Shown: piece by piece, positions 22,594 through 33,903 of the stretch
Position numbering within the stretch: the first letter of the stretch is position 1
Layout of the letters: each line of letters opens with the position of its first letter
Source: Zea mays
Lineage: Eukaryota; Streptophyta; Magnoliopsida; Poales; Poaceae
Direction of reading: 5' to 3'
Assembly: GCF_902167145.1 (NCBI RefSeq)
Contig: NC_050104.1
Span: forward strand, 99,707,849-99,771,848
DNA: 64,000 nucleotides
Position numbers and translations under genes: made by a program
The notes under the pieces: model-generated
Told to the model about the DNA's origin: nothing
Databases searched by the model: none
Seen by the model: only the letters and a program-made list of their open reading frames with translations

Positions 22594-23037
22594 GAGGGGG
22601 ACTTTGCTCAGATTATAACCAAAGTCCTTGATGGTTTGCCTCATCAAGAGTAATTGTGCACAACAATGCCCTACAACAATATACTCGGTCTCAGGAGTGG
22701 ATAGGGCAACATAATTTTGTTCCTTTGAAGCCCAAGACACAAGGAATCTTAACAAAAATTTGCAAGTCCCTGATGTGCTCTTCCTATCTACCTAACATCG
22801 GGCATAATCGACATCAGAATATCTAATGAGATCAAATTTTGGACCCTTAGGATACCAAAGCCCAAAATTAGGAGTCTGTCCTAAATACCTCAATATTCTC
22901 TTAATGGCTCTAATGCATATATTCGATCTAGATGCACATAAATGAATTAATGAACCAATCATAGCCCGATATATCTTTTGATCAACAAATTTACCTCCTA
23001 TGTCAAGGTCGAAGTGCCTATTGGTTCCCATGAGCAT
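22594..23037 (-). pseudogene. Duplicated fragment of copia H (RT end and RNase H start)
   Basis: It encodes RT-end and RNase H-start pieces on the minus strand (MGTNRHFDLDIGGKFVDQ, RYLGQTPNFGLWYPKG, RYSDVDYARC). It is nearly the same as 29605-30060 with scattered differences. It stops abruptly after 'tgagcat' at 23037, where J's 3' region 'tttggtgattgatgcc' begins. The real continuation in the other copy is 'tgagcatcttgatggg'. Confidence 0.8.
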
Positions 23038-23751
23038 TTTGGTGATTGATGCCAACACAAACCAAAGCAAATACAAAGTATAGAAATGTAGCTAGTTTGC
23101 ATTTTGTCAGATGTGCATAAGTTACTTTGAAATGAAAGCAGTTCTAAGTACATATGAATGTTTTGATATAGTTAACATTTTGGACCACATTTGCACCACT
23201 TAGCTTGTTTTTGCAAATCTTTTTGAAAAAGTCTTTTCAAATTCTTTTGCAATTAGCCAATGGTACAAGAATATGATTTCTAAAAGCATTTTCAAGTTTT
23301 GAAAGACTCTCCCCCTTTTTCGAATGCTTTTCCTTTGGCTAAATAAAAGCTCCCCCTGAAAAAGTTCTCCCCTTAGCTGTCAAGAGGGTTTTTGCAAATG
23401 CAATTTATGTAAAAAGTTTTCAAAAAACAGGGTGATGGTGTTGTCCTTTTGCTTTGGCCTTTTAATTCCCCCTTAGGCTTTAAGCGCCAAAAATAGAGAA
23501 ATCAAGAGGCCTTTTACAAGATATGAATGTAAATACATGAGTAGGGCAAAGGATACTGACAGATATGGAGCAGAAGCCTTGCCTTTGCCGATTACTCCAT
23601 TTCCCTTTCAATCTAAGACTAAGTACATAAGTACTCCTGGAAGCACATTAGTCTTAGCTTTGGCACTAGAAGAATACGAAATATGCATTTGTACAAAATG
23701 AAAGAGATATGACATGATCAAAGGTATAAAATGAGCAATATGTGCAAGATT
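23038..23751 (-). other. 3' noncoding region of J
   Basis: Noncoding sequence lies between the RNase H stop side and the missing PPT. It is rich in pyrimidine blocks on +, and so purine-rich on the coding strand. It resembles H's 3' region at 20290-21100, with the shared start 'ggtgattgatgccaacac'. No gene is seen. Confidence 0.6.
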
Positions 23752-24138
23752 TCAATCAAAGTTCCGAGAATCTAAGATGTTTAGTTTATTCCTAAGCTTG
23801 TTAAAAGTCTTTTCATCTAGGGGTTTGGTGAAGATATCGGCTAACTGGTTGTGGGTGCTAATATAAGCAATTTCGATATCCCCCTTTTGTTGGTGATCTC
23901 TCAGAAAGTGATACCGGATGTCTATGTGCTTTGTGTGGCCGTGTTCAACAGGATTATCCACCATGCGGATTGCACTCTCATTGTCACATAGGAGAGGGAC
24001 TTTGCTCAACTTGTAGCCATAGTCCCTAAGGGTTTGCCTCATCCAGAGTAATTGTGCACAAAAGTGTCCTACAACAACATACTCGGCTTCGACAGTAGAT
24101 AGAGCTACTGAATTTTGTTTCTTTGAAGCCCAAGACAC
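23752..24138 (-). pseudogene. pol: Copia J RNase H domain
   Basis: It starts SWASKKQNSVALSTVEAEYV (first catalytic region with Glu), then LLCDNESAIRMVDNP (Asp-Asn-Glu), TKHIDIRYHFLRD and QLADIFTKPLDEKTFNKLR. This is the classic Ty1/copia RNase H order. A TAG-type stop at 24157 separates it from RT in the same polyprotein. The C-terminus is intact (stop at 23752). The domain would remove RNA from RNA-DNA hybrids during reverse transcription. Confidence 0.88.
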
Positions 24139-24156
24139 CAGGGATCTCCCTAGAAA

Positions 24157-25524
24157 CTAATAAGTCCCTGGTGTACTCTTTCTATCAATCTTACATTCGG
24201 CATAATCGGCATCCGAATACCCGATTAGATCAAAGGTAGATCCCTTGGGGTACCATAGCCGAGTGTAAACTAAATATCTCATGATTCTTTTCATAGCCCT
24301 AAGGTGAATTTCCTTAGGATTGGCCTGGAACCTTGCACAAATGCATACAGAAAGCATAATATCTGGTCGTGAAGCACATAAATAGAGTACAGATCCTATC
24401 ATCGACCGATATACCTTTTGATCTACATACTTACCTCCTGTGTCAAGGTCGAGATGCCCATTTGTTCCCATGGGAGTCTTTATGGGTTTGGCATTCTTCA
24501 TTCCAAACTTCTTGAGAATATCTTGGATGTACTTTGTTTGGAAAATGAAGGTACCCTCTTGGAGTTGCTTGATTTGGAATCCAAGAAAATACTTCAACTC
24601 CCCCATCATGGACATCTCAAATTTTTGTATCATAATTCTACTAAACTCTTCACAAGATGACTTGTTAGTAGACCCAAAGATAATATCATCAACATAAATT
24701 TGGGATATAAACAAGTCTTTGTCAATTGTTTTAGTGAAGAGAGTAGGGTTAGCTTTTTCAACTTTAAAACCATTAGTGATAAGAAAGTCTCTTAGGCATT
24801 CATACCATGCTCTTGGAGCTTGTTTGAGCCCATAAAGCGTCTTTGAGAGCATATAAACATGCGAAGGATACTCACTATCTTCAAAGCCGAGAGGTTGTTC
24901 AACATACACCTCATCCTTGATAGGGCCATTGAGGAAGGCACTTTTCACGTCCATTTGATATAACTTAAAGCCATGGTAAGTAGCATAGGGAAGTAATATT
25001 CGAATTGACTCAAGCCTAGCTATGGGTGCATTGGTTTCATCAAAATCCAAACCTTCGACTTGTGAATATCCTTTTGCAACAAGTCGAGCTTTGTTCCTAG
25101 TCACCACTCCATGCTCATCTTGTTTGTTGCGGAATACCCACTTGGTACCTACAACATTTTGGTTAGGTCGTGGAACTAAATGTCATACCTCATTCCTCGT
25201 GAAGTTGTTGAGCTCCTCTTGCATTGCCACCACCCAGTCTGGATCTCTTAGTGCATCCTCTATCCTGTATGGCTCAATAGAAGACACAAAAGTGTAATGT
25301 TCAAAAAAATGAGCAACTCGAGATCGAGTGGTTACCCCCTTTTGAATGTCACAAAGTATGGAATTGACGGGGTGATCTCTTTGAATTGCTTGGTGGACTC
25401 TTGGGTGTGGTGGTCTTTGATCTTGAATCTCTTGTTCATCTTCCTTTTCTTGATCAACTTCATCTCCCCCTTGATCAATGTCTTCCTCTTGAGGTGGCTC
25501 ATCATCTTGATCTTGATCCTCTTC
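24157..25524 (-). pseudogene. pol: Copia J reverse transcriptase (RVT_2)
   Basis: The clean frame from 25107 to 24157 holds [20 protein letters not shown] (palm entry), [13 protein letters not shown] with the first Asp, [13 protein letters not shown], and [14 protein letters not shown] with the catalytic YVDD. It ends with [14 protein letters not shown] and the connection [20 protein letters not shown]. All belong to the Ty1/copia RVT_2 family (PF07727). Upstream to 25524 is the frameshifted N-terminal part. It is inactive because the polyprotein is broken on both sides. Confidence 0.9.
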
Positions 25525-26337
25525 TTATTGGGCTAGTTCCTCATCTTGAGTAGGTGGAGATGCTTGTATGGAAGATGATGGTTGATCTTGTGCTTGTGAA
25601 GGCTCTTTGGGTTCTTGTGGGCACACATCGCCAATGGGCATGTTCCTTAGCGCGATGCGCTGAGCCTCTTCATCATCTAATTCATCAAGATCAACTTGCT
25701 CTACTTGAGAGACATTAGTTTCATCAAACACAATGTCGCAAGAAACTTCAACTAATCCAGTGGACTTGTTGAAGACTCTATATGCCCTTGTGTTTGAGTC
25801 ATAACCAAGTAAAAAGCCTTCTACTGCTTTAGAAGCAAATTTTGAATTTCTACCTATTTTTAATAAGAATAAATCACTTTCTCCCAAAAACTCTAAAATA
25901 AGAAACATTGGGCTTTTTATCAGTGAGGAGTTCATATGATGTTTTCTTGAGAATTCAGTGAAGGTAGAGTCGGTTGATGGAGTAGCAAGCGGTGTTAACC
26001 GCCTCGCCCCAAAACAGATCCGATGTCTTGTATTCATCAAGCATGGTCCTTGCCATATCCAAAAGAGTTCTATTCTTTCTCTCCACAACACCATTTTGTT
26101 GAGGTGTGTAGGGAGAAGAGAACTCATGCTTGATGCCCTCCTCCTCAAGAAATCCTTCAATTTGAGAGTTCTTGAACTCCGTTCCATTGTCGCTTCTAAT
26201 CTTCTTGAACTCCGTTCCATTGCCCTTAACAAAGTTAGAAATCTTGTTTCTAGGGCATTAAGTTTGATGTTGCTTTGTCTCCAAGGTTGGTAGCCAATGC
26301 CATCCTTAATTTTAGGGCGTCTCCCATTATAAAGCAT
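25525..26337 (-). pseudogene. pol: Copia J integrase C-terminal part fused to gag-pol linker
   Basis: The end of this frame has KAVEGFLLGYDSNTRAYRVF and EVSCDIVFDETN, the typical copia integrase C-terminal region, then an acidic/Gln-rich linker to RT. In another frame near 26100 one reads GIKHEFSSPYTPQQNGV, the core region that precedes the catalytic Glu. So the frame has shifted in between. The N-terminal zinc domain, the first two Asp motifs and the protease are missing: the linker (LLYNGRRPKIKDGIGYQ) is joined straight to the late core. A short tandem duplication ('cttgaactccgttccattg' at about 26172 and 26204) sits at this joint. Confidence 0.75.
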
Positions 26338-26705
26338 ATTACGAGCAAATTTAATTTTTCAGTTTCAAGCTCATGCTCGGCAATTTTAGCATTCAATTTA
26401 GCTATGTGATCATTTTGTTCTTTAATTATAGCCAGGTGATCATTCACAGCATCAACATTAATATCTCTACATCTAGTGCAAATAGTAACATGCTCAATGG
26501 TAGATGTAGAAAAATTACAAGCATTTAATTCCTTAATCTTAGCAATTAAACTAACATTTTCAGTTCTAAGACAAGAAAATGAATCATTGCATGCATTTAG
26601 CTCTTTGGTCAAGTTTTTGCATTTTTCAACTTCAAGAGCAAAAACATATTTTAGCTTAACAAATTTTTTGGTTTCCTTAACGAACAAGTCTTCTTGGCAT
26701 TCCAA
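26250..26705 (-). pseudogene. Coiled-coil segment of copia J gag-pol
   Basis: A Lys/Glu/Asn/Leu-rich heptad-like region (KNLTKELNACNDSFSCLRTE, then HLAIIKEQNDHIAKLNAKIA) lies between the gag tail and the pol linker. Large maize Sireviruses of the Opie/Ji type carry such a region, and its exact role is not established. The frame is open here but disconnected from gag by shifts. Confidence 0.6.
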
Positions 26706-27175
26706 GATTTCATCCTTCTCGTTAATGGTTTTATCAATTCATTAATTTTCTTCTTTTTTTCCATGGTAAGGTTGGCAAAAAGAGAGGAAAAATCATCATC
26801 TTTTTCACTAGAGCCACCCTCATCATCAGAAGTAGTATATTTGGGGGTATCTCTAGAATGTACCTTCTTCTTTTTGTTATCCTTGGCCATGAGACATTTG
26901 TGGCCGACGTTGGGGAAGAGAAGACCTTTGTTGATGGCGATGTTGGCGGCGTCCTCGTCGGAGGAGGAGTCGGTGGAGCTCTCGTCGGAGTCCCATTCCT
27001 GTCCTATGTGCACCTCACCACCTTTCTTCTTATTGTAATATTTCTTCTTCTCCATCTTCTTCTTCCCTTTTTTGTCATCATCCCTGTCACTATCACTTGT
27101 ATATGGACATTTAGCAATATAATGACCGGACTTACCACACCGGTAGCAAACCCTCTTGGAGCGGGATTTGTAGTC
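26651..27175 (-). pseudogene. gag: Copia J gag nucleocapsid: CCHC knuckle and acidic tail
   Basis: At about 27105-27160 the minus strand reads CYRCGKSGHYIAKCP, a complete CX2CX4HX4C zinc knuckle for RNA binding. It is followed by a Lys-rich and then Ser/Asp/Glu-rich stretch (DSDESSTDSSSDEDAANIAI) and a second His/Cys group (NVGHKCLMAKD). The layout matches Sirevirus gag tails. Confidence 0.75.
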
Positions 27176-27184
27176 CTTCCCCTT

Positions 27185-28254
27185 TCATTGCTTGAGGATT
27201 TGCCAAAAGCTCTTAATAATAAGAGCCATCTCCTCGTTGTCAAACTTGGAGGCGTCAATTGGGAGCCTATTTGTTGGTGTAGGCTCTTCCTTCTTTTCTT
27301 CCGTTGCCTTGAATGCAACGAGTTGCACCTTGGTTGTAGAGGTGGCGCCTTGCTCCAAGTTAACAATGTGTTTGTAGTCTTTGATCATAAGTTTAAAGCT
27401 AACAAACTTGCCAATCACCTCCTCAGGAGACATTTTCTTATACCTAGGATCTCCACGAATTAATTGTACATGAGTGGGGTTACGAAAAACAAGAGATCTT
27501 AGGATAACATTGACCATTTCATGGTCATCCCACTTGGTGCTCTCGAGGTTGCGTACTTGGTTCACCATCGTCTTGAGCCGATTGTACATTGCTTGTGGCT
27601 CTTCTCCTTTGTTGAGGATGAATCGAATGAGTTCTCCCTCAATCGTTTCCCGCTTGATGATCTTTTTCACTTCATCCCCTTCATGCGCCGTCTTGAGGAC
27701 ATCCCAAATTTCTTTGGCATTCTTCCACCCTTGCACCTTGTTGTACTCCTCTCTTCACAAGGAAGCAAGGAGTTTGGAAGTGGCTTGGGAGTTGAAGTGC
27801 CTCACTTGGGCGGCTTCATTGGAGTCATAGTCCTCATCGCCCTCTTGAGGTGCCTGTGCTCCAAATTCAACAATATACCAAATAATTTCATGGAGTGAGG
27901 TTATATGGTGCCTCATTTTATCACTCCACATATAATAATATTCACCATCAAAGTATGTGGTTTGCCTAGGAGAATGGAAAGTAAAGAAGCGCGTTTAGAA
28001 ATGCGAGGATAGTGAAGAGGGATCTTACTATACTTCCTACGCTCTTGGTGCTTCGAAGATGTTGACTCGGCGCTAGAGGTTGAGGGCGACGAAGAATCGG
28101 TATCATAGTAGACCGCCTTTTTCATCTTCTTTTTCTTCTTGTCGCCCCTCTTGTGTGACTTGATGGATCTAGCGGATTCATCTTTTTCCTCCTTGTGCTT
28201 GTGGCCGACCTCCTTTGACAGTCTTTTCTTCATTCTTATTTCCCGAAGATCCAA
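27185..28254 (-). pseudogene. gag: Copia J gag (capsid region, frameshifted N-terminus)
   Basis: The frame at 27736-27185 has WKNAKEIWDVLKTAHEG, RFILNKGEEPQAMYNRLKTM and LRSLVFRNPTHVQLIRGD, the UBN2-type copia gag core. The upstream frame 28254-27913 holds the basic N-terminus. The link between them is frameshifted: the expected F-D-G-E-Y-Y and M-W-S-D-K-M motif is readable in another frame near 27910-27955. Gag would form the particle shell, but this copy cannot. Confidence 0.8.
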
Positions 28255-28330
28255 GCTTTTCCTCGGTGATCATCTCACTTTTGGCGTGTTCTCCCAACAT
28301 CACTTCGAGTTGTTAGACTCTAATGAAGTA

Positions 28331-28347
28331 CCAGGCTCCGATATCAA
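28331..28347 (-). other. Primer-binding site of copia J
   Basis: The minus strand reads TTGATATCGGAGCCTGG right after the LTR end. It resembles the initiator tRNA-Met site (TGGTATCAGAGC) with changes, as is usual for copia elements. Confidence 0.6.
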
Positions 28348-29604
28348 TGGAAAGTCGCCTAGAGGGGGGTGAATAGGCGAAACCTGTAAATTATAAACTT
28401 TGAACACGCACTTCACTCGGGGTTAGGATTAGAAACAAATAATAGTGAATACGGAGTGCGGAAGATAGTTCTTCTTGCTATGAGTTGCTCAATCAATGCG
28501 GATAACTTTGGGAGCTAACTCAAAAGATTGTGAGCAAGAGAACTTTTAGAGAGAGGGGAGAGGGAAGAAACAAATCGAATGGTGATGATCAACACAAATG
28601 AACACGATGATTTGTTTCCTAAGGTTCGGTTCCAATGAACCTATTCCCCATTGAGGAGGCCACAAAGGCCGAGTCTATTTCAACCCTTTCCCTCTCTCAA
28701 TCGGTCACCTAGACCGGTTGAGTGCTTCTTCTTAATCTCAAGGGTCACAAAGACCCCGCAAGGATCACCACACACTTAGGTGTCTCTTGCTAGCTTTACA
28801 AATCACTTAGAAAGTTTAGAGAGAGATGAAGAAAGCACACCAAGCAACAAGAGCAACAAATGAAACACAAATCACCCTGTCTCAAGTCACTAATCACTTT
28901 TGATCACTTGACTTAATTGTGGCACTTGGAGAGGATTTGGAGGCTTTGAATGTGTCTTGGAATTGATCCTTTGCTCTTGTATTGAATGTAGAGAGTGGAA
29001 GGCTTGGATGCATTCAATGGAGGTGGTTGGGGGTATTTATAGCCCCAACCACAATTCTAGCCGTTGGCTATGCTTTTTGTCGACGAACACACCGGACAGT
29101 CTAGTGCGCACCAGACACTGCATTGTTCGTTGTCCGTTGCATGCCATGTCAGCTGTCCATTGCGGTTTGTAGCTGTCGACCGTTGGATCTGATGCTACCC
29201 AGACTGTCCGATGCACACCAGACAGTCCAGTGCCCTGACAGATTCTGACCTTCTAGCGGTTTCTGACCCTGTGGCAGTCCAGTAGCAGTCAACCGTTATG
29301 AAGATGATCGTTGGCCGTGGGCTCACCAGACAGTTCGGTGAATTTTAGCCGCGGAGCTTTGAGTTTTCCCGAGAGCGGCCAATTCGCTAGGCGCTCCAGC
29401 CTGGGCACCGGACACTGTTCGGTGCACATCGGATAGTCCGGTGCACCTCTGTCTGGTGCAATCCTGAATTGCCCAATACTTATAGAATTGGCCCAAGGGT
29501 CATTTTCCTTATATGTGTATGTGAACTTTATGTCCATAAGGTTTGTGATGGTCGTCAAACACCAAAATCGATTATAGGAAATGGTTGAGGCCATTTCCCT
29601 TTTA
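28348..29604 (-). repeat. LTR2 (5' LTR) of copia J, 1257 bp
   Basis: It is homologous to LTR1 (21292-22593) throughout. It lacks a block of about 43 bp near 29540 (the 'gaaaatatcaactagg' region of LTR1) and carries other small indels. The terminus has decayed from CA to TA (29603-29604). TSD GAGGG follows. Confidence 0.85.
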
Positions 29605-30170
29605 GAGGGGGACTTTGCTAATATTGTAGCCAAAGTCCTTGATGGTTTGCCTCATCTAGAGTAATTGTGCACAACAATGCCCTACAACAATATACTCGGT
29701 CTCAGCAGTGGATAGGGCAACATAATTTTGTTCCTTTGAAGCCCAAGACACAAGGAATCTTAACAAAAATTTGCAAGTCCTCGATGTGCTCTTCCTATCT
29801 ACCTAACATCGGGCATAGTTGACATAAGAATATCTAATGAGATCAAACTTTGAACCTTTAGAATACCAAAGCCCCAAATCTAGGGTCTGTACTAAATACC
29901 TCAATATTCTCTTAATGGCTCTAATGCATATATCCGATCTAGAAGCACATAAATGAATTAATGAACCAATCATAGCCTAATATACTTTTTGATCAACAAA
30001 TTTACCTCCTATGTCATGGTTGAGGTGCCTATTGTTTCCCATGAGCATCTTGATGGGTTTGGTGTCCTTCGTCCCAAACTTCAATATGTCTTGTGTGTAC
30101 TTGGTTTGACCTAGGAACGTGTTGTCCTTGAGTTGCCTAATTTGAAATCGTAGAAAGACTTTCAACTCTC
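29605..30170 (-). pseudogene. pol: Copia H: RNase H start and RT fragment, cut by element C
   Basis: This is the true right-hand continuation of H after J. The minus strand encodes the RT connection (RFQIRQLKDNTFLGQTKYTQ, GNNRHLNHDIGGKFVDQKVY) and the start of RNase H. It ends where element C inserted at 30171. The rest of H's RT, integrase and gag lie beyond the window. Confidence 0.75.
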
Positions 30171-30980
30171 TATAACACCCTAAAATATTGTCTTGGTGAT
30201 TCAGAAAGTCCTTGAAAAAATTTAGAAATGCTTTTAATAAGGATGTTATTAGCTTTGTAATTATCTTTCTTAAAATAAAGAAATGGAAGTATTAAAACAC
30301 AGGTCTTGAAACAGGAATCTGAATTTGAAATTAACTAGAATATAGAAAACTTGCAATTATTCATATAGGTGAATTATTTTTTTCTTTTTCCTCTTTCATG
30401 GATTACATACTAGCATTACTCAAAACAATGAAATAAGTAATATAAAAAAGTATATCCATAATAAAATGCATCATGCTGGTGCTCTTTGTTTGTTGCATTT
30501 GAATAGTTAAATTTAGATTTTAAAGGAAATTCAATTTGAGTTTAATATATCAAACTTTGAATTTAGAAAGGAAATAGAAACCAGAAAAAAGGAAAAGCGT
30601 CTCTAGGCCGAAACCTGTTCCTCGGCCCATAACCTCGCGCTAGCCAAGCCCATATTCTCTCTTCCCTTCACTCGCGCGCGGTACAATGTCATAACCTGGT
30701 CACGACCACTTACACGCAGGCCCCACTTGTCGGACCTCCATCTCACTGCTGGTCGCGCGCCCTGGTACCCCCACTGACTGGTGGGCCGGCTCCGTGCAGT
30801 CACCTCACCTCCTTCTTCCTCCTGGTATTGTGTGCAACAGATCACGCGGTCGTCGGGGGGACTTGTGCCGCAGATCTTGGGTAAAATTCAGGTCGTCGCA
30901 ACCACCGTGTCCCTCCCTCTAGGTATAAGTATTGATGCCCGCCTCGTCTTCTCGAGTCAACGACTATACCTTATGCCCCC

Positions 30981-33665
30981 AGTAACACCCTAAATTTGGT
31001 GGCATAAAATTTCTTTCTAAGTATCCACCAAATTCAGGTGTTACCCTTGGTCTCTCTCTAGTCTCTCTGTCCCTCTCTTTTTGAGTAGAATTAAGTTAAT
31101 TAGGAGAAGGGTTCATTATTTATTTTGTCAAAACAATGTAAGCCATGAATTGTTGCATCATGTTGAGCCAAAAATATTCTTTGTATTGATGCACATGTTT
31201 GAATTGGTTTGAATTTGAATTAAAAACCCTAGATAAAATAAAATAGAAAAGCCATTAAAAATTCCAGGGAAAATAGAAAAACCACATTTCGGCCTAAATC
31301 AGCCCAGCCGACCCAGCCAGCGCGCGTGCGCCCGTGTGCCAGCCCTCCCTGACAAGCGGCCCCGCCTGTCAGCGCAATCTCGCTTCTGCTCTTTGTTTCC
31401 TCTCTCCCTCTCGCTGCCAGTGGGGCCGCCTTGTCAGCGCCGATCTCCTTCGCGTGCGCTCACCCTTTCTCTCTGTCCCGCTGGCCTGCTCGTTAGCCCG
31501 GCCGCCCGTTCGCTCGCCCGCTCTCGCTGGCTCGTGGGCCCTACTCGTCAGACCCACCCCTTCCTCCGCAACCGCCGCGCCCATGGCATGTGCCCTCGCC
31601 GCCAGACTCGTGCCCACGTCCGCACGCCCCGCCCATGTCACCCGAGCACTAGGTAAAGACACCGCACACTCCCTCAGCTTGCCCCTGCCCCACATTCACT
31701 CTCCCCCGCCCTCGCACTCACCCAGCCGCTTCCCCTCGCTGTCGCTTCACCGTTCCACCGTCGCCACAGGACTTCTACCAGCGCTTTGGCCACAGTGAGC
31801 TTCGCTTGAGCTTGGCGCACCAGGAACCCGCGGTGGTTTCCCCTTTCCTCAACTCCTCTGCCCGACCCGCGCTCAACCTCTTCCCTGCGCAGGTCGGAGT
31901 TCGCCGCCGCCGTGATCCTTCGACTTCCGGCCAACTGGAGCCTCCTCGTGCCGTGCCAAGCCACCCCAAGCGTCGTCTCAGGGTAAGTGACCCTCCCTCG
32001 TCCCTATTTTGCGCCAATTTCGCTTCACCGTGATGAATTTTGTCTCGCTGGAGCCCCCTTCATTGGACCGCCGCTTCCTCACGACGTTCGGCCACTGTAA
32101 CCCCTCCCTGAGCTCGAATTCAGGCCTAGAGCATCCCTATCCTCTCCTCGAAACCTATGTCGGTCGTAGAGCGCCGGATTAACCCTCACCTTGGCGGGTA
32201 TTGCTCGCCAAAGTAGCCCTGGGTTCACCCGGGGGTCCCCCTCCACCGTCTGCCTGCCTTAGCCCCGTTCACGCCACCCTGGCCTCGCCTTAGTGTTCGC
32301 CGAGACTTCCCCAACCTCTTTGGCAGCCCAGACCGACCCCTAGCGCCCCAGAAACCTCAGTCTACCTCATCTCCTGTAGGTGCGTATGGCACCGCCCTTG
32401 GCTGGTCGGAGTAGGTAAAGTCCTCCGGCATCCATCTCAAATGTTCGTCTCCCATCTGACGGTCTGGATTCGTGGATAACGGTTCGAGCGATTTGTGGAA
32501 CCAGCGTCGTCGATCTGCGATCTAGCGGCCAGCACACCCCACGCCCTCAGCACATCGCTGACCCATGGCCCCCGCACGTCAGTGCCGCAACCCTTCCCTG
32601 CCCCACCTATCAGCCACACTCGCCTGCTCACGCCCGCGCGCTCACTCGCCGATCTAAGCTCGGCCATCAATCCGTGATCTAGCGGCCGAGGAATCCTCAT
32701 ACCCGTTCGCGTGGTTATTTTGTTAAGAAATCCCTCAGATTTCTGAGAATCAAGCCGTCGTCCCTTGATTTCGCACGAAGGCCCCTGTTTTCTTATAAGC
32801 AGGGCCCTGACCTTTTTAGTAATCACAGAATTGGACCTAACTTTGTATTTTAAACTTCAAAACTTGTTTATTTCATATCTTTTTCATATGAACTCCAAAT
32901 TGAGTGATTCAAATTGCAAAATGTTCATAGGATAATTCTCTATCCAAATAAATTATGATCATTCACTGTCTGTGCACTTTAATTTCATGCCTAAGCTATA
33001 GGTTATTGTATGTGACAATTTGTTTATGAAATAGGAAAACCCTAATGATACTTAGTTATTTAACTTTGTGAGATTAATAATATGTCATGTATGAATTCAT
33101 CCCTAGTATAATTCTGTGTCTCACTAAAATTAGTAGGACTAAATTATGTAATCCATAATAATTCTGTGTCTCTATAATAGTAATAAATACTTGACCAACT
33201 AAAAGCAACTGCTTAATCTTAACTCCACATACAGCTAGTCCACTTTAGTCAAACGGAACATTTGCTGAGTACGTTGATGTGTACTCACCCTTGCTTCAAA
33301 ACCACCCCGCCCCAACTTGTCCCCACTGTAATCAGTGCTCAGTAGGAGATGCTGGCAACATGGAGGACTTTGAGGAGTTCCAGGACTACGACGAGTTTTT
33401 TGTTATGTTAGTGGCAAACCCCCAGTCTGCTGCTTGTGAAGCCTTATCTACTACGTTTCGTATTCCACACTTTGATAATGTTAAATGACTATGTTATAGT
33501 CTCTGTGGATGTCTTGGACATCTTGATTTAATAAAGTACCTTTCCGCTATTTACTTTGAGCAATGTGTGATGATGTCCAACTATGTAATTGCTGTGTACG
33601 TGAGTTTCTGATCCTGGCACGTACATTGTTCGCATTCGGTTTGCCTTCTAAAACCGGGTGTGACA
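30981..33665 (+). repeat. 5' LTR of D (2685 bp, about 1 kb deleted)
   Basis: It starts AGTAACACCC (TG decayed) and ends GGTGTGACA. It is collinear with the 3' LTR except for a missing block matching about 48033-49095. At the break (33158-33173) lies a copy of 'ataattctgtgtctc' from 33108-33122 just upstream. The GC-rich open frames around 31334-32100 are LTR sequence, not genes. Confidence 0.85.
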
Positions 33666-33669
33666 TAAG

Positions 33670-33682
33670 TGGTATCAAAGCC
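33670..33682 (+). other. Primer-binding site of D
   Basis: TGGTATCAAAGCC lies 4 bases after the LTR. It matches the initiator tRNA-Met site TGGTATCAGAGCC with one change, as expected for chromoviruses. Confidence 0.8.
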
Positions 33683-33903
33683 TTGCTGACTGTAGGGCCG
33701 CTAACCTATAATAGAATGGTTGCCCTAAGGACTATAGACCTCCACCCTTACCTTGATCTTTAGTGTCATTTCAAAAGTTGTTCATCTTGACCAATTCTAT
33801 GTTATTACTCATCTTACAAATTTTTTTGTCTCACTGTGCTTTCTGTTTACTTGCTGGTCTTATAGTTCTGCTCTCACTCTTGTGCTTACGATGTCTTTTG
33901 TAG

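Larger units (their letters stand above)
21292..29604 (-). mobile_element. Antisense copia element J (Sirevirus-like), rearranged
   Basis: Outer ends are LTR1 at 21292 and LTR2 end at 29604, with TSD GAGGG at 21287-21291 and 29605-29609, both inside H's RNase H gene. LTR1 is also followed by GAGGG and a 444-bp copy of H (22594-23037) before the J internal region starts. So the left end looks like a solo LTR allele fused to a full-length allele. The internal order on the minus strand is PBS, gag, CCHC region, coiled coil, integrase end, RT, RNase H. The protease, the integrase N-terminus and most of its core are deleted. The Opie/Ji-type (Sirevirus) assignment rests on the gag tail and coiled-coil layout and is from memory. 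Confidence 0.75.
4218..30170 (-). mobile_element. Antisense Ty1/copia element H, host of most left-side insertions
   Basis: H is the oldest recognisable element in the left half. On the minus strand its visible order, read toward lower coordinates, is RT (to 29.9 kb), RNase H, 3' noncoding region, polypurine tract at about 20290-20303, and 3' LTR (20289 to 4218). Its 5' half lies beyond the later insertion C at 30171 and outside the window. Three LTR insertions sit in its 3' LTR, and copia element J sits in its RNase H region. The copia assignment rests on the D-N-E-(S/T) RNase H motif and the RT sequence. The left-flank TSD could not be paired because the other end is outside. Confidence 0.75.

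Noticed and set aside
28348..29604. Treating LTR1 and LTR2 of J as the simple ends of one intact copy
   Set aside because: A 444-bp copy of H and a second GAGGG sit between LTR1 and the interior, so a rearrangement is needed.
31334..31964. 154-codon open frame rich in Arg/Ser/Pro
   Set aside because: It is LTR sequence of D. The matching region of the 3' LTR near 46260-46560 has only a different, shorter frame.
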